Source: an uncultured Bacteroidota bacterium (GTDB lineage Bacteria > Bacteroidota > Bacteroidia > 2-12-FULL-35-15). Taken from it: a DNA stretch of 64,000 bases. Below the pieces are notes generated by a model. It had not been told where the DNA came from. It did not search any database and saw only the letters and a list, made by a program, of their open reading frames with translations. A program made the translations under genes and the position numbers. The stretch covers positions 62,001 through 126,000 of the forward strand of contig CAIYIS010000080.1 in NCBI GenBank assembly GCA_903926385.1, written 5' to 3'. Shown here piece after piece: positions 18,856-30,777 of the stretch. The first letter of the stretch is position 1, and each line of letters starts with the position of its first letter.

Positions 18856-18885
18856 TTGTATATATTAAATAGTTTTTTACCTTTG
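18856..18885 (+). promoter_or_regulatory. promoter of the rplK-rpoC operon
   Basis: TTG at 18856-18858, a 19-nt spacer and TACCTTTG at 18878-18885. The leader to rplK would be about 140 nt. It supplies the ribosomal operon with its own start, which is needed because nusG ends in a terminator 5.7 kb upstream. Confidence 0.65.
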
Positions 18886-19034
18886 CCCTCCCAAAAAAAA
18901 TAGCGTTCATAAAAATGTTATAAAATAAAGGGTGGTATTAAGCTTCCATTAGTACTATTAACAGGGGTTTTAAAAGAAATAAACAAGTATTGTAACGATA
19001 TTTTTTACGCAGTACTAAACACACAAATACAAAA

Positions 19035-19478
19035 ATGGCAAAAGAAGTAAGTGCAATGATTAAGTTGCAAATAAAAGGAGGAGCAGCAAATCCGTCACCT
19101 CCAATTGGTCCTGCATTGGGAGCAAAAGGTGTGAACATTATGGAGTTTTGCAAGCAGTTTAATGCAAGAACTCAGGATAAAGCCGGAAAAGTAATTCCTG
19201 TTATCATCACAGTTTATAACGATAAATCGTTTGAATTTATTACTAAAAATCCACCGGTAGCTGTTTCGTTATTGGAGATTACAAAAGTAAAACAAGGTTC
19301 AAAAGAATCAAATCGATTGAAAGTAGGTAATGTTACTTGGGCACAGATACGCGAAGTAGCCGAAGCAAAAATGCCGGATTTAAATTGTTTTACAATTGAA
19401 TCAGCAATAAGCATGGTAGCTGGTACAGCTCGCAGTATGGGTTTAACCATAACCGGAGAATCTCCGTTGAAAAAATAA
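19035..19478 (+). CDS. rplK: 50S ribosomal protein L11
   Basis: 147 aa. N-terminal domain with the Pro-rich [20 protein letters not shown] segment (about 18-37, target of thiostrepton-type antibiotics with 23S rRNA helices 43/44) and C-terminal rRNA-binding domain to EISTAR-like [10 protein letters not shown]. It forms part of the GTPase-associated centre of the large subunit. First gene of the rplK-rplA-rplJ-rplL-rpoB-rpoC operon. Confidence 0.98.
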   Translation: MAKEVSAMIKLQIKGGAANPSPPIGPALGAKGVNIMEFCKQFNARTQDKAGKVIPVIITVYNDKSFEFITKNPPVAVSLLEITKVKQGSKESNRLKVGNVTWAQIREVAEAKMPDLNCFTIESAISMVAGTARSMGLTITGESPLKK

Positions 19479-19605
19479 TTTTAGAATTTTAGATTTCGAG
19501 AATTTTAAAATTAATTCTGCCAATCAACACATTTCTAAAACAACAATTAAATTAACAGGTGGAGCCCGATAATGTAAGGCGTTTGAACACCATAAATTAA
19601 TACGA

Positions 19606-20298
19606 ATGAAAATTTCAAAGAAAAGAAAAGCCGCAATGGCTAAGTATGATGCAACAAAATCATACACTGTAGCAGAAGCTGCAAAAATTATCAAAGACAT
19701 CACTTCAGTAAAATTTGATGCTTCAGTAGAAATAAGCGTGAGATTAGGAGTTGACCCTCGTAAAGCAAATCAAATGGTTCGTGGTTCGGTAACATTACCG
19801 CATGGTTCAGGTAAAACAATGCGTGTTTTGGCATTGGTTACACCAGATAAAGAGGCTGAAGCAAAAGCTGCAGGAGCTGATTTTGTGGGATTGGACGAGT
19901 ACATCGAAAAAATTAAAGGTGGCTGGACCGATGTTGATGTTATTATCACTATGCCATCAGTAATGGGTAAAGTTGGAGCTTTGGGTCGTGTGTTGGGACC
20001 TCGCGGATTAATGCCAAACCCAAAAACAGGAACTGTTACTATGGAAGTAGGAAAAGCGGTAACTGAATCGAAAGGCGGTAAAATCGATTTCAAAGTTGAT
20101 AAAGCTGGTATTGTTCAGGCATTGGTTGCAAAAGCATCATTCGACTCAAACAAAATAGCTGACAACGCAAACGAATTATTACAAACCATCATGAAACTTA
20201 AACCGTCATCGGCAAAAGGAACTTATGTAAGAAGCATCTATATGTCTTCTACTATGAGTCCAAGTGTTCAGATTGACTCTAAGTTTTTAGGTCAGTAA
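19606..20298 (+). CDS. rplA: 50S ribosomal protein L1
   Basis: 230 aa, normal length. Conserved [26 protein letters not shown] (about 36-61) in domain I and the MPNPKTGTV signature (about 140) are present. L1 binds the 23S stalk that guides exit of deacylated tRNA and, in other bacteria, represses its own mRNA. The 127-nt gap after rplK holds a short possible stem (GGTG...CACC around 19558-19591) that could be a regulatory site, not certain. Confidence 0.98.
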   Translation: MKISKKRKAAMAKYDATKSYTVAEAAKIIKDITSVKFDASVEISVRLGVDPRKANQMVRGSVTLPHGSGKTMRVLALVTPDKEAEAKAAGADFVGLDEYIEKIKGGWTDVDVIITMPSVMGKVGALGRVLGPRGLMPNPKTGTVTMEVGKAVTESKGGKIDFKVDKAGIVQALVAKASFDSNKIADNANELLQTIMKLKPSSAKGTYVRSIYMSSTMSPSVQIDSKFLGQ

Positions 20299-20326
20299 TA
20301 TTCGATAAATAAACACGAATAATAAA

Positions 20327-20393
20327 CACCCCGGAAAGAGTAAATGCTCAGGGGATAAAAACATTATCTGAACAGGCTTCCACTGAACAGATA
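20327..20393 (+). promoter_or_regulatory. probable L10-type leader upstream of rplJ
   Basis: Two consecutive stems: CCCC..GAG/CTCA-GGGG and ATCTG/CAGAT, in the gap where bacterial rplJ-rplL leaders that bind the L10-L12 complex are found. Assigned by position and shape, not by consensus matching. Confidence 0.45.
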
Positions 20394-20411
20394 TATTAAT
20401 AAACAACAGAA

Positions 20412-20936
20412 ATGAAAAAAGAAGATAAAACAGTAGTAATAGATTCGCTGGTAAAGCAATTAGCTGATAACAGTCATTTCTATTTGACCGATGTGGCTTC
20501 TTTAACTGCTGACAAAACATCACAGTTAAGAAGATTATGTTTTTCAAAAAACATCAAAATGCTTGTCGTTAAAAATTCGTTGCTTCAAAAAGCAATGGAG
20601 CGTAGCGAAGGCAAAGATTATCAACCGTTGTATGGCTCATTGAAAGGCTCAACAGCAATTATGTTTTCAGAAACAGGCAGCGATCCTGCAAAACTTATCA
20701 AGGAATTCCGTTCCAAAAACGATAAGCCTGTATTGAAAGCAGCATTTGTTGAGGAATGTGTTTACATAGGCGATGATCAATTGGATGTGTTGGCAAGCAT
20801 CAAATCGAAAAATGAGCTTATTGGCGACATTATCGGGTTGTTGCAGTCTCCTGCTAAAAATGTTATTTCAGCTCTTAAATCGAGCGGAGGTAAATTGGCA
20901 GGTATTGTAAAAACATTATCGGAAAAACCGGAATAA
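20412..20936 (+). CDS. rplJ: 50S ribosomal protein L10
   Basis: 174 aa. N-terminal rRNA-binding domain (VIDSLVKQLADNSHFYLTDVASLTADKTSQLRR, like the family region that contacts helices 42-44) and a C-terminal helix that carries L7/L12 dimers. It forms the base of the stalk. rplL starts 72 nt after its stop. Confidence 0.96.
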   Translation: MKKEDKTVVIDSLVKQLADNSHFYLTDVASLTADKTSQLRRLCFSKNIKMLVVKNSLLQKAMERSEGKDYQPLYGSLKGSTAIMFSETGSDPAKLIKEFRSKNDKPVLKAAFVEECVYIGDDQLDVLASIKSKNELIGDIIGLLQSPAKNVISALKSSGGKLAGIVKTLSEKPE

Positions 20937-21008
20937 GAATCGAAAAAAAACAAGTAAAGTAACTAAAGTAATAAAAATAGTAATTAACAATTAAAACAAT
21001 AAATAAAA

Positions 21009-21383
21009 ATGGCAGATTTAAAATCGTTCGCAGAGCAATTAGTAAACTTAACAGTAAAAGAAGTTAATGAATTAGCTCAAATTTTAAAAGATGAGTATGG
21101 TATCGAACCAGCAGCAGCAGCAGTAGCAGTAGCAGTAGGTGGTGGTGCAGGAGCAGCAGCAGTTGCTGAAAAAACAGCTTTTGATGTAATGCTTGTTGAA
21201 GCAGGTGCAGCAAAATTAGGTGTTGTTAAAATCGTAAAAGATTTAACAGGATTAGGATTGAAAGAAGCTAAAGATTTAGTGGATGGCGCTCCAAAACCAG
21301 TTAAAGAAGGAGTTTCTAAAGAAGAAGCTGAGTCAATTAAAAAACAATTAGAAGAGGCAGGAGCAAAGATTGAGATTAAATAA
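21009..21383 (+). CDS. rplL: 50S ribosomal protein L7/L12
   Basis: 124 aa. N-terminal dimerisation helices ([23 protein letters not shown]), an Ala-rich hinge (about 38-58) and the C-terminal globular domain that recruits translation GTPases ([36 protein letters not shown]). Full length. Confidence 0.98.
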   Translation: MADLKSFAEQLVNLTVKEVNELAQILKDEYGIEPAAAAVAVAVGGGAGAAAVAEKTAFDVMLVEAGAAKLGVVKIVKDLTGLGLKEAKDLVDGAPKPVKEGVSKEEAESIKKQLEEAGAKIEIK

Positions 21384-21415
21384 GCTGCCGGCAAATACAC
21401 AATAATAAAGGTCTG

Positions 21416-21446
21416 GACCTCATCCCCGAAATATAGGGATGGGGTC
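21416..21446 (+). terminator. attenuator hairpin between rplL and rpoB
   Basis: Stem GACCTCATCCC/GGGATGGGGTC with a 9-nt loop, then CCCTTTTGTTG. Placed as the rplL-rpoB attenuator that in other bacteria reduces transcription into rpoBC relative to ribosomal protein genes. Confidence 0.65.
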
Positions 21447-21540
21447 TAAGCCCTTTTGTTGTTTATAGTTGTTTTATCTTATTAACCAGGCATGGTGTTT
21501 ATCTTCGAAAAGATAAAATCATGCTAAAATCTTTAAAATC

Positions 21541-24500
21541 GTGGCTCAACCAAAAAAAAACCAAAGAATAAGTTTCGCGTCTATAAAAAGTCAAATTGAT
21601 TACCCTGACTTTTTGGACATCCAACTTAAATCGTTTCAAGACTTTTTTCAGTTAGAAACTACATCTGAAAATCGTCAAAACGAAGGATTGTACAAAGTTT
21701 TCGCAGAGAATTTTCCAATCTCCGATGCACGTAATAACTTCGTGCTCGAATTTTTAGATTATTTTATTGATCCTCCCCGCTATTCACTCGAAGAGTGTAT
21801 TGAGCGTGGTTTGACATACAGCGTACCGCTAAAAGCGAAAGTGCGTTTGTACTGTACAGACCCGGAACATGAGGATTTTGAAACAATCGTTCAGGATGTG
21901 TATTTGGGAACTATTCCTTATATGACACCTAAAGGCACATTTGTTATCAATGGTGCTGAACGCGTTATTGTTTCTCAGTTACACCGTTCACCAGGTGTAT
22001 TCTTTGGTCAAAGCCGTCACGCAAACGGAACAAAACTTTATTCGGCACGTGTAATTCCTTTCAAGGGCTCGTGGATAGAGTTTTCTACCGATATCAACAG
22101 TGTGATGTATGCTTACATTGACCGTAAGAAAAAATTACCGGTTACCACATTATTAAGAGCTATCGGCTTTGAAAGCGATAAACAAATTCTCGAAATATTT
22201 GGATTAGCTGATGAAATAAAAGTTAGTAAACCAGGCTTAAAAGCCGTGCTTGGCCGTAAACTGGCAGCAAGGGTATTGAAAACTTGGATTGAAGACTTTG
22301 TGGATGAAGATACCGGTGAGGTGGTTTCGATAGAACGTAACGAGGTTATTATTGACCGCGAAACTATTCTTGAGGAAAAACACATTGATTTGATTATTGA
22401 TGCAAACGTTAAATCTGTAATTCTTCATAAAGAAGATATCAATGCAGGTGACTATGCAATTATATATAACACATTACAGAAAGATACTTCCAACTCTGAA
22501 AAAGAAGCTGTGGAGCATATCTATCGTCAGTTGCGTAACGCTGAACCACCAGATGAAGAAACAGCTCGTGGTATTATCGACAAATTATTTTTCTCTGACA
22601 AACGTTACGATTTAGGTGAAGTAGGTCGTTACAGAATCAACAAAAAGTTGAATCTGACAACACCAATGGATCATAAAACATTGACCAAAGAAGACATTAT
22701 CTGTATCATCAAGTATCTGATTGAGCTAATCAATTCGAAAGCTGATGTGGATGATATTGACCACTTAAGTAACAGACGTGTTCGTACAGTTGGAGAGCAA
22801 TTGTATTCTCAGTTTGGAGTAGGTTTAGCTCGTATGGCTCGTACCATTCGTGAGCGTATGAACGTTCGTGATAACGAGGTGTTCACTCCAACCGATTTGA
22901 TTAATGCTAAAACATTATCATCAGTTATCAACTCTTTCTTTGGAACCAATCAGTTGTCACAATTTATGGATCAAACCAACCCACTGGCAGAACTTACGCA
23001 CAAGCGCAGGCTCTCCGCCCTAGGGCCAGGTGGTTTATCCAGAGAGCGTGCCGGATTTGAGGTGCGTGACGTTCACTATACTCACTACGGACGTTTGTGT
23101 ACGATAGAAACTCCCGAAGGACCAAACATTGGTTTGATTTCTTCGTTGTGTGTATTTGCGAAAATAAACAAACTAGGATTTATTGAAACTCCATACATGA
23201 CTGTTACAGACGGTAAGGTGGATGTAGATAAAGGTGTAATTTATTTAAGCGCTGAAGAAGAAGATTCGAAAACAATTGCGCAGGCAAATGCTCCGATAGA
23301 TGCAAAAGGTAACTTTGTTGATGCAAAAGTAAAGGCTCGTTACGAAGGGGATTTCCCGGTTGTAGATCCTGAAAAATTGCATTTAATGGACGTTGCTCCA
23401 AATCAAATTGCATCGATAGCAGCATCGCTTATTCCTTTCCTTGAACATGATGATGCTAACCGTGCCCTAATGGGATCGAACATGCAACGTCAGGCCGTTC
23501 CATTGCTTCGTCCGGAGGCTCCTATTGTAGGAACCGGATTAGAGCCATTGGTAGCTCGCGATTCGAGAGTTCTTATCAACTCAGAAGGAGAAGGAGTAGT
23601 AGAGTACGTTGATTCAAACGAAATAGTAATACGTTACAGCCGTTCGGAAGATGAGAAATTAATCTCGTTTGAAGAGGATGTAAAGCGTTATAAACTTACC
23701 AAGTTCCGCAAAACCAACCAGAGTACATGTATCAACCTTAAACCGATTGTGAAAAAAGGTGAACGTGTTACTAAAGGACAGGTATTGTGCGATGGTTATG
23801 CAACTCAAAACGGTGAATTAGCTTTGGGTCGTAACATGAAAGTGGCGTTCATGCCATGGAAAGGTTACAATTTTGAGGATGCGATTGTAATTTCGGAACG
23901 TGTAGCACGTGAAGATATCTTTACATCGGTTCACATTGATGAGTATTCATTGGAGGTACGTGATACAAAACGCGGACTGGAAGAATTAACTTCGGATATT
24001 CCAAACGTTTCGGAAGAAGCTACAAAAGACCTTGACGAAAACGGATTGATACGTATTGGTGCGGAAGTAAAAGAAGGAGATATATTAATCGGAAAAATTA
24101 CTCCGAAAGGAGAAACCGACCCTTCTCCGGAAGAAAAACTATTACGTGCTATCTTTGGTGATAAAGCAGGTGATGTGAAAGATGCTTCGTTAAAAGCGCC
24201 TCCATCATTACGTGGTATCGTAATCGATAAAAAATTATTCTCCAGAATAATTAAAGATAAAAAGACTAAATCGGAAGAAAAACCTTTGTTGGAAAAAATC
24301 GACAAAGAACATGCAGTTGAAATGGCAGCGTTGAAAGAAAAGTTGGTTGACAAACTTACTAGTCTGGTAAACGGAAAAACATCTCAAGGTGTGTACAATC
24401 TGATGAAGGAAGAAGTAGTAGGCAAGAGTATCAAGTTTACACAAAAAATACTTGAGAAAATTGACTTTACTGGTGTAAATCCTGGTAAATGGACAACTGA

Positions 24501-25350
24501 TAAAGAGATAAACGAGAAGATTAAAATTTTGCTTCACAATTATCTTATCAGATATAACGATTTATTAGGTTCGTACAAACGCAAGAAATTTGCAGTAACC
24601 ATTGGTGATGAGTTACCATCAGGTATTATGCAGCTTGCTAAAATTTACATTGCTAAAAAACGTAAATTAAAAGTAGGGGATAAAATGGCGGGTCGTCACG
24701 GTAACAAGGGTATTGTTGCTCGTATTGTTCGCGATGAGGATATGCCTTTCTTAGATGACGGAACACCGGTTGATATTGTGTTGAATCCATTAGGGGTGCC
24801 TTCGCGTATGAACCTTGGTCAGATATATGAAACTGTTTTGGCTTGGGCCGGAAAAACATTGGGAGAGAAATTCTTTACCCCGATATTTGACGGAGCAACC
24901 ACCGATCAGCTGAATGAGTGGACAGACAAAGCAGGCTTGCCTCGCTATGGCCGTACATTCTTAACAGATGGCGGAACAGGAGAGAAATTCGATCAGCCGG
25001 CTACAGTAGGTATTATCTACATGCTTAAACTGGGCCACATGGTGGATGATAAGATGCACAGTCGTTCTATCGGACCATACTCATTGATTACACAACAACC
25101 TTTGGGCGGTAAAGCTCAGTTTGGAGGTCAGCGTTTTGGTGAGATGGAGGTTTGGGCACTCGAAGCATTTGGAGCAGCCAATATACTACAGGAAATTCTG
25201 ACTATTAAATCGGATGATGTGGTAGGACGTGCTAAAGCTTACGAAGCTATAGTAAAAGGCGAAAACATGCCAACTCCGGGAATCCCTGAATCGTTCAACG
25301 TATTGTTGCACGAGTTAAGAGGATTGGGATTGAACATTTCGCTTGACTAA
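21541..25350 (+). CDS. rpoB: DNA-directed RNA polymerase subunit beta
   Basis: 1269 aa, the usual length in Bacteroidota. Starts at GTG after a leader that holds the attenuator. Seen in order: the N-terminal lobes, the rifampicin region ([33 protein letters not shown] in short, about 466-500), the catalytic-face segments ([13 protein letters not shown], about 786) and the C-terminal clamp motif ([44 protein letters not shown] in short). The rifampicin-region residues are of the normal sensitive type (Q-L-S, D, H, R, S conserved). Confidence 0.98.
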   Translation: MAQPKKNQRISFASIKSQIDYPDFLDIQLKSFQDFFQLETTSENRQNEGLYKVFAENFPISDARNNFVLEFLDYFIDPPRYSLEECIERGLTYSVPLKAKVRLYCTDPEHEDFETIVQDVYLGTIPYMTPKGTFVINGAERVIVSQLHRSPGVFFGQSRHANGTKLYSARVIPFKGSWIEFSTDINSVMYAYIDRKKKLPVTTLLRAIGFESDKQILEIFGLADEIKVSKPGLKAVLGRKLAARVLKTWIEDFVDEDTGEVVSIERNEVIIDRETILEEKHIDLIIDANVKSVILHKEDINAGDYAIIYNTLQKDTSNSEKEAVEHIYRQLRNAEPPDEETARGIIDKLFFSDKRYDLGEVGRYRINKKLNLTTPMDHKTLTKEDIICIIKYLIELINSKADVDDIDHLSNRRVRTVGEQLYSQFGVGLARMARTIRERMNVRDNEVFTPTDLINAKTLSSVINSFFGTNQLSQFMDQTNPLAELTHKRRLSALGPGGLSRERAGFEVRDVHYTHYGRLCTIETPEGPNIGLISSLCVFAKINKLGFIETPYMTVTDGKVDVDKGVIYLSAEEEDSKTIAQANAPIDAKGNFVDAKVKARYEGDFPVVDPEKLHLMDVAPNQIASIAASLIPFLEHDDANRALMGSNMQRQAVPLLRPEAPIVGTGLEPLVARDSRVLINSEGEGVVEYVDSNEIVIRYSRSEDEKLISFEEDVKRYKLTKFRKTNQSTCINLKPIVKKGERVTKGQVLCDGYATQNGELALGRNMKVAFMPWKGYNFEDAIVISERVAREDIFTSVHIDEYSLEVRDTKRGLEELTSDIPNVSEEATKDLDENGLIRIGAEVKEGDILIGKITPKGETDPSPEEKLLRAIFGDKAGDVKDASLKAPPSLRGIVIDKKLFSRIIKDKKTKSEEKPLLEKIDKEHAVEMAALKEKLVDKLTSLVNGKTSQGVYNLMKEEVVGKSIKFTQKILEKIDFTGVNPGKWTTDKEINEKIKILLHNYLIRYNDLLGSYKRKKFAVTIGDELPSGIMQLAKIYIAKKRKLKVGDKMAGRHGNKGIVARIVRDEDMPFLDDGTPVDIVLNPLGVPSRMNLGQIYETVLAWAGKTLGEKFFTPIFDGATTDQLNEWTDKAGLPRYGRTFLTDGGTGEKFDQPATVGIIYMLKLGHMVDDKMHSRSIGPYSLITQQPLGGKAQFGGQRFGEMEVWALEAFGAANILQEILTIKSDDVVGRAKAYEAIVKGENMPTPGIPESFNVLLHELRGLGLNISLD

Positions 25351-25455
25351 ATAAGTTTATTGTTTAAAGTTTGAAAGTTACACATTTAGTAACTTTTGAA
25401 CTTTAAACTTAACAACTTCGAACATTAAACTATTTAACTTTTAAACTAATTATAA

Positions 25456-28400
25456 ATGGCTTTCAAAAGAGATCATAAATTAAAAAGTAATTTCTCGAAA
25501 ATTACCATCAGTCTTGCATCACCAGAAGCAATTTTGGAGCGATCGAGCGGTGAGGTAGTAAAACCGGAAACCATCAATTACAGAACATACAAACCAGAAA
25601 TGGGCGGTTTGTTTTGTGAGCGTATATTCGGGCCGGTAAAAGATTGGGAGTGTGCTTGCGGAAAATATAAACGTATTCGTTATAAAGGCATCGTGTGCGA
25701 CCGTTGCGGTGTGGAGGTAACAGAGAAAAAAGTGCGTAGAGAGCGCATGGGACACATAGCACTTGTGGTTCCGGTGGCTCATATCTGGTACTTTAAATCA
25801 TTGCCTAACAAAATCGGTTATCTATTAGGTCTTCCTACAAAGAGACTTGATATGATTATCTACTACGAGCGTTATGTAGTAGTAAATCCGGGAGTAAAAG
25901 CAGCTGATGGTGTTAACTACCTTGATTTTTTATCAGAGGAAGAATACCTGAACATATTAGAAACATTACCGAAAGAAAATCAATACCTGGATGATGAAGA
26001 CCCAAACAAGTTTATCGCTAAGATGGGTGCTGAAGCGTTACAAGCGTTATTGAGCCGTGTTGATTTAGACTCGTTATCTTTCGACTTACGTCACAAAGCC
26101 AATACTGAAACTTCGCAGCAACGTAAAAACGAAGCGTTGAAGAGACTTCAGGTGGTAGAAGGCTTCCGCCATGCCAACGAGCATGTGGAAAATCGTCCGG
26201 AATGGATGATTGTAAAAATCGTACCGGTTATTCCACCGGAATTGCGTCCGTTAGTTCCATTGGATGGCGGTCGTTTTGCAACGTCAGATTTAAATGATTT
26301 GTACAGACGTGTTATTATCCGTAACAACCGTTTGAAACGATTAATAGAAATTAAAGCACCAGAAGTAATCTTACGTAACGAAAAACGTATGCTTCAGGAG
26401 TCGGTAGATTCATTATTCGACAACTCTCGTAAATCGAATGCTGTTAAAACAGAATCGAACCGTGCGTTGAAATCGTTATCCGATTCATTGAAAGGTAAAC
26501 AAGGTCGTTTCCGTCAGAACTTATTGGGTAAACGTGTGGATTATTCGGCTCGTTCGGTAATTGTCGTTGGGCCTGAATTGAAATTGCACGAATGCGGATT
26601 GCCAAAAGATATGGCAGCAGAGTTATTCAAACCATTTATCATTCGTAAAATGATTGAGCGTGGTGTGGTAAAAACTGTAAAATCTGCAAAGAAAATAGTT
26701 GATAAAAAAGAACCAATTGTTTGGGATATTTTGGAAAACGTGTTGAAAGGACATCCAGTTCTTTTGAATCGTGCTCCGACATTGCACAGATTGGGTATTC
26801 AGGCTTTCCAACCAAAATTAATTGAAGGAAAAGCGATACAATTGCACCCGTTAACTTGTACTGCGTTTAACGCGGATTTTGACGGTGACCAGATGGCGGT
26901 TCACGTTCCGTTGGGACATGCTGCTATATTGGAAGCTCAACTATTGATGCTTGCTTCGCACAATATTTTGAACCCTGCTAATGGTGCTCCGGTGGCTGTA
27001 CCTTCTCAGGACATGGTGCTTGGTTTGTATTACATGACCAAAGGAAAGAAAAACACGAAAGACGAAGTTGTAAAAGGCGAAGGTTTGGTGTTCTATTCTC
27101 CGGAAGAAACTGTAATAGCTTACAACGAAAAGAAAGTAGATTTGCATGCATGGGTAAAAGTACGTTTGCAAGTAAAAGAAGGTGATAAAATGGTTACCAA
27201 ATTAATTGAAACCACTGTAGGGCGTATTTTATTCAATAAAGTAGTTCCTGAAGAAGTAGGTTATATCAATGAATTGTTAACTAAAAAATCGTTGCGCGAC
27301 ATTATCGGAAACATTGTGAAAGAAACCGGAATGGCGAAAACAGCGAAATTTTTGGACGAAATAAAAACATTAGGTTATATGCATGCGTTCCGCGGAGGCT
27401 TGTCGTTTAACCTAGGCGATGTGGTTATTCCGGAAGACAAAGGAAAAATGATTGCTGATGCAAATGCTCAGGTGGAAGAGGTGGTAGGAAACTACAATGC
27501 CGGTTTCATCACTAATAACGAGCGTTACAATCAGATTATCGATATCTGGACACATACCAACTCTCGTATCACAGCTAAGGTGTTGAATACATTGACCAAC
27601 GACCGTCAGGGATTCAATCCGGTGTTTATGATGCTTGACTCAGGGGCGAGGGGTTCGAAAGAGCAAATTCGTCAGTTAGGTGGTATGCGTGGATTGATGG
27701 CTAAACCTCAAAAAGGTGCAGGTGGAGGAGAGATTATCGAAAATCCGATTCTTTCGAACTTTAAAGAAGGACTATCCATCTTGGAGTACTTTATCTCTAC
27801 TCACGGTGCGCGTAAAGGACTTGCGGATACGGCTCTTAAGACAGCTGATGCGGGTTACTTAACACGTAGGTTGGTTGACGTGGCTCAGGACGTAATTATC
27901 ACTATCGAAGACTGTGGTACATTGCGTGGACTTGTGGCTACTCCATTGAAGAAAAATGATGAGGTTGTAGAATCGTTATACGACAGAATTTTGGGTAGAA
28001 CCACTGTTCATGATGTGTACAACCCGCTTACAGGAAAATTAATTATTGCTTCGGGTGAAGAAATTACTGAAGATTTTGCGAAAGAAATAACTACCTCACC
28101 TATCGAATCAGTAGAAATACGTTCGGTGTTGACATGCGAAAGTAAAAACGGAGTATGTGGTAAATGTTACGGACGTAACCTTGCTACTGGCCGAATGGTA
28201 CAACGCGGAGAGGCTGTAGGTGTTATTGCTGCTCAGTCTATCGGTGAGCCGGGAACACAGCTTACATTACGTACGTTCCACGTTGGAGGTGTTGCGGGTG
28301 GATCTGTGGCTTCGTCTAAACTAGAAGCTAAATATGATGGTTTACTGGAAATAGACGAATTAAAAACTGTAAAACGTAAATCGGGTAAAGAAATTGTTGA

Positions 28401-29742
28401 TGTGGTTATCGGTCGTTCGGCTGAGGTGCGCATTATCGATGCTACTACCAAGATTGTATTAACCACAGGAAATATTCCTTACGGTTCGCAAGTATATGTA
28501 GCTGGTGAAACCAAAATTAAAAAAGGTACATTAATATGCGACTGGGATCCGTATAACGCGGTGATTGTTTCGGAATTTGCAGGTAAACTGGAATTCGAAA
28601 ATATTGAAGAAGGTATTACTTTCCGTGAAGAATCGGATGAGCAAACCGGATTTAAGGAAAAAGTGATTGTTGAAAGCCGTGATAAATCAAAGAACCCTGC
28701 GATTAAAATTATGGTGAACAAGGAAGTGGTACGTACGTACAACATTCCGGTAGGCGCTCACGTTATTGTAAACGATAAAGACAAAATCGAAACCGGTCAG
28801 ATATTGGTTAAAATTCCTCGTTCTTCTGGTAAAACAGGAGATATCACGGGAGGTTTACCACGTGTTACCGAGTTGTTCGAGGCTCGTAACCCAAGTAACC
28901 CGGCTGTGGTTTCCGAAATTGATGGTATTGTTACATTTGGTAAGATTAAACGTGGTAACCGTGAGGTGTTCGTTGAATCGAGAACAGGTGAAAAGAAAAC
29001 ATACCTTGTTCAGTTGAGTAAACACATCCTGGTACAGGAAAACGATTTCATTAAAGCTGGAGAAGCATTGTGCGATGGAGCTATTACTCCTGCCGACATA
29101 CTTGCTATCAAAGGGCCTACTGCAGTGCAGGAATATCTGGTAAACGAGGTACAAGAGGTATACCGTTTGCAAGGGGTGAAAATTAATGATAAACACTTTG
29201 AGGTAATTGTTCGTCAGATGATGCGTAAAGTTGACATCAGCGAAGCAGGAGATTCTACTTTCCTTGAAAAACAGCTTATCAATAAAGCTAATTTCATGGA
29301 AGAAAATGATAACTTGTACGGAAAAGTGGTAATTACTGATGCAGGAGAATCTACATTGTTTAAAGCAGGACAGATTATCAGTGCACGTAAACTAAGAGAC
29401 GAAAACTCTTCTATGAAACGTAGAGATTTGAAACCTATAGTAGCTCGCGAAGCAGTTCCGGCCACATCTAATCAGGTGTTGCAAGGAATTACCAGAGCAT
29501 CGTTACAAACACAAAGCTTTATGAGTGCTGCATCGTTCCAGGAAACGACAAAAGTATTGAACGAAGCTGCTGTGGCAGGTAAAGAAGATCATTTGTTAGG
29601 ATTGAAAGAAAACGTTATTGTTGGACATTTAATCCCGGCAGGTACCGGATTGAGAATTTACGACAAATTAATTGTTGGTTCTCAGGAAGAGTACGACAGA
29701 TTAATGGCTTCTAAAAAAGAAGCAATGGAAGAACAAGCGTAA
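25456..29742 (+). CDS. rpoC: DNA-directed RNA polymerase subunit beta'
   Basis: 1428 aa. Zinc site 1 Cys66, Cys68, Cys81, Cys84 (CACG...CDRCG); catalytic NADFDGDQM with three Mg-binding Asp (about 473-481); second zinc cluster [13 protein letters not shown] (about 895-907); trigger-loop region near 910-940 ([25 protein letters not shown] in short). The C-terminal part carries the usual jaw and sandwich-barrel insertions. Follows rpoB by 105 nt and ends the operon at a strong terminator. Confidence 0.98.
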   Translation: MAFKRDHKLKSNFSKITISLASPEAILERSSGEVVKPETINYRTYKPEMGGLFCERIFGPVKDWECACGKYKRIRYKGIVCDRCGVEVTEKKVRRERMGHIALVVPVAHIWYFKSLPNKIGYLLGLPTKRLDMIIYYERYVVVNPGVKAADGVNYLDFLSEEEYLNILETLPKENQYLDDEDPNKFIAKMGAEALQALLSRVDLDSLSFDLRHKANTETSQQRKNEALKRLQVVEGFRHANEHVENRPEWMIVKIVPVIPPELRPLVPLDGGRFATSDLNDLYRRVIIRNNRLKRLIEIKAPEVILRNEKRMLQESVDSLFDNSRKSNAVKTESNRALKSLSDSLKGKQGRFRQNLLGKRVDYSARSVIVVGPELKLHECGLPKDMAAELFKPFIIRKMIERGVVKTVKSAKKIVDKKEPIVWDILENVLKGHPVLLNRAPTLHRLGIQAFQPKLIEGKAIQLHPLTCTAFNADFDGDQMAVHVPLGHAAILEAQLLMLASHNILNPANGAPVAVPSQDMVLGLYYMTKGKKNTKDEVVKGEGLVFYSPEETVIAYNEKKVDLHAWVKVRLQVKEGDKMVTKLIETTVGRILFNKVVPEEVGYINELLTKKSLRDIIGNIVKETGMAKTAKFLDEIKTLGYMHAFRGGLSFNLGDVVIPEDKGKMIADANAQVEEVVGNYNAGFITNNERYNQIIDIWTHTNSRITAKVLNTLTNDRQGFNPVFMMLDSGARGSKEQIRQLGGMRGLMAKPQKGAGGGEIIENPILSNFKEGLSILEYFISTHGARKGLADTALKTADAGYLTRRLVDVAQDVIITIEDCGTLRGLVATPLKKNDEVVESLYDRILGRTTVHDVYNPLTGKLIIASGEEITEDFAKEITTSPIESVEIRSVLTCESKNGVCGKCYGRNLATGRMVQRGEAVGVIAAQSIGEPGTQLTLRTFHVGGVAGGSVASSKLEAKYDGLLEIDELKTVKRKSGKEIVDVVIGRSAEVRIIDATTKIVLTTGNIPYGSQVYVAGETKIKKGTLICDWDPYNAVIVSEFAGKLEFENIEEGITFREESDEQTGFKEKVIVESRDKSKNPAIKIMVNKEVVRTYNIPVGAHVIVNDKDKIETGQILVKIPRSSGKTGDITGGLPRVTELFEARNPSNPAVVSEIDGIVTFGKIKRGNREVFVESRTGEKKTYLVQLSKHILVQENDFIKAGEALCDGAITPADILAIKGPTAVQEYLVNEVQEVYRLQGVKINDKHFEVIVRQMMRKVDISEAGDSTFLEKQLINKANFMEENDNLYGKVVITDAGESTLFKAGQIISARKLRDENSSMKRRDLKPIVAREAVPATSNQVLQGITRASLQTQSFMSAASFQETTKVLNEAAVAGKEDHLLGLKENVIVGHLIPAGTGLRIYDKLIVGSQEEYDRLMASKKEAMEEQA

Positions 29743-29772
29743 AATAGATTCCAAATTTCAAATTTCAAATTA

Positions 29773-29807
29773 AAGAGGAGTAACGAAAGTTGCTCCTCTT
29801 TTTTTGT
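29773..29807 (+). terminator. intrinsic terminator after rpoC
   Basis: Stem AAGAGGAGTAAC/GTTGCTCCTCTT closed by a GAAA tetraloop and followed by seven or more T. Confidence 0.9.
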
Positions 29808-29933
29808 GGTTGGGTGTTTAGTTGTGGTGGGAAATGGAGGGAGCGCAGTTCAATTGGGCAATTCTTCAATTGGGCAATTGGGCAGTAGGCAATAAACAAT
29901 AAACAATCAACCTTCGCCAATCACCAATCAAAA

Positions 29934-30064
29934 GAGATTCCTCACTACGTTCGGAATGACACGCAATATGAGGATACAGAAAGGGAAAAAAGTCGGCTTT
30001 GCCGACTTTTTTCCCGCCCCTACACTAAAGCTAGCCTGTCATTCAGAGCGAAGCGATGAATCTC
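29934..30064. repeat. 131-bp inverted-repeat element with inner 15-bp perfect hairpin
   Basis: Outer arms starting GAGATTCCTCACTACG and ending CGATGAATCTC are imperfect inverted copies (about 21 of 27). Inside, GGGAAAAAAGTCGGC-TTT-GCCGACTTTTTTCCC (29983-30015) is a perfect 15-bp stem with T run. The outer word, of the type GATTCC-TCGnnACGTTCGGAATGACA, is a dispersed non-coding repeat seen in many bacteria. Looks like a MITE; no transposase here. Confidence 0.65.
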
Positions 30065-30326
30065 TACAGTTCAATTGGGCAATTGTACAATTAAGCAATA
30101 GGCAATAATCAATCTCAAATCTAAAATCTCAATACTCATATCTAATTTGCCTACTGAATAATTGCAAGATTGCTTAATTGTTTTTAGCGCATCTCTTCTT
30201 ATTATCTTTCAGTTCTCACTCCGAACTTGCTCTTTTGCGAGTTTGGTTGCTCCCCCCTTATCCCCCCCCACAAATATAATACATATATATATATGTATAC
30301 TTAAAACTTATTCCAACCGTCACGCA
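30065..30326. other. AT-rich intergenic repeats, no gene
   Basis: Words such as CAATTGGGCAATTG and AAGCAATAGGCAATAA, then poly-C runs and an AT dinucleotide run (30278-30296). No credible coding frame. Confidence 0.5.
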
Positions 30327-30413
30327 TCTCCCCCTCTCCTTCGGAGAGGGGCCGGGGGTGAGGTGTTGCGTTACAAACGCTATTCTCAACCGCCCTCGTT
30401 ACAAACGAGGGCG
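30327..30413. repeat. REP-like palindromes (CCCCTCTCC type and CGCCCTCG type)
   Basis: CCCCCTCTCC-TTC-GGAGAGGGG at about 30331-30353, flanked by a GGGGGTGAGG tail, is the same palindrome found inside the MITE at 35.87-35.98 kb. A second perfect hairpin, CGCCCTCG-TTACAAA-CGAGGGCG, is at 30391-30413, and the word GCGTTACAAACGC repeats just before it. Confidence 0.75.
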
Positions 30414-30461
30414 AGTGGTGCTTACCTTGACAAATATCATATTTTTAAAAAATTTAATTTG

Positions 30462-30469
30462 TATATTTG
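30462..30469 (+). promoter_or_regulatory. -7 element TATATTTG upstream of array B
   Basis: TAnnTTTG match. No -33 TTG at the normal spacing. If used, the transcript would run through array B into the gene at 31205, leaving the array in a leader of about 730 nt. Confidence 0.4.
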
Positions 30470-30523
30470 CACTACCAAATAATTAAAACTATAGACAAAC
30501 TTACATTTTAACAACTCATTAAA

Positions 30524-30631
30524 ATGACTCAAAACACAACCACAGCAAAGCATTGCGCAGAGCGCGTTTCGAAGGCTCCGAAAGCCTTGTGGTTATTGAG
30601 TTTTACCCCCCCCATTTATTTTATAGGCTAA
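30524..30631 (+). CDS. possible 35-codon leader peptide
   Basis: ATG at 30524, about 50 nt after the -7 element, opens a 35-codon frame (MTQNTTTAKHCAERV... ending IYFIG). The first half uses Bacteroidota-like codons; the second half is low-complexity. No homology recognised. May be chance. Confidence 0.2.
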   Translation: MTQNTTTAKHCAERVSKAPKALWLLSFTPPIYFIG

Positions 30632-30777
30632 AAGCCTTTATTAACAAGCCTTTCAGGGGCATTCTCCTTTCTTATTTTTTTGCTTTTTTTAGTGTTTTTG
30701 GTTCGGCTTATAGTTGGTTTGGCTCATCTCCATTTGTTAAAAAATACCCCCATTTTTGGCTAAAATATGCCCAAAAA

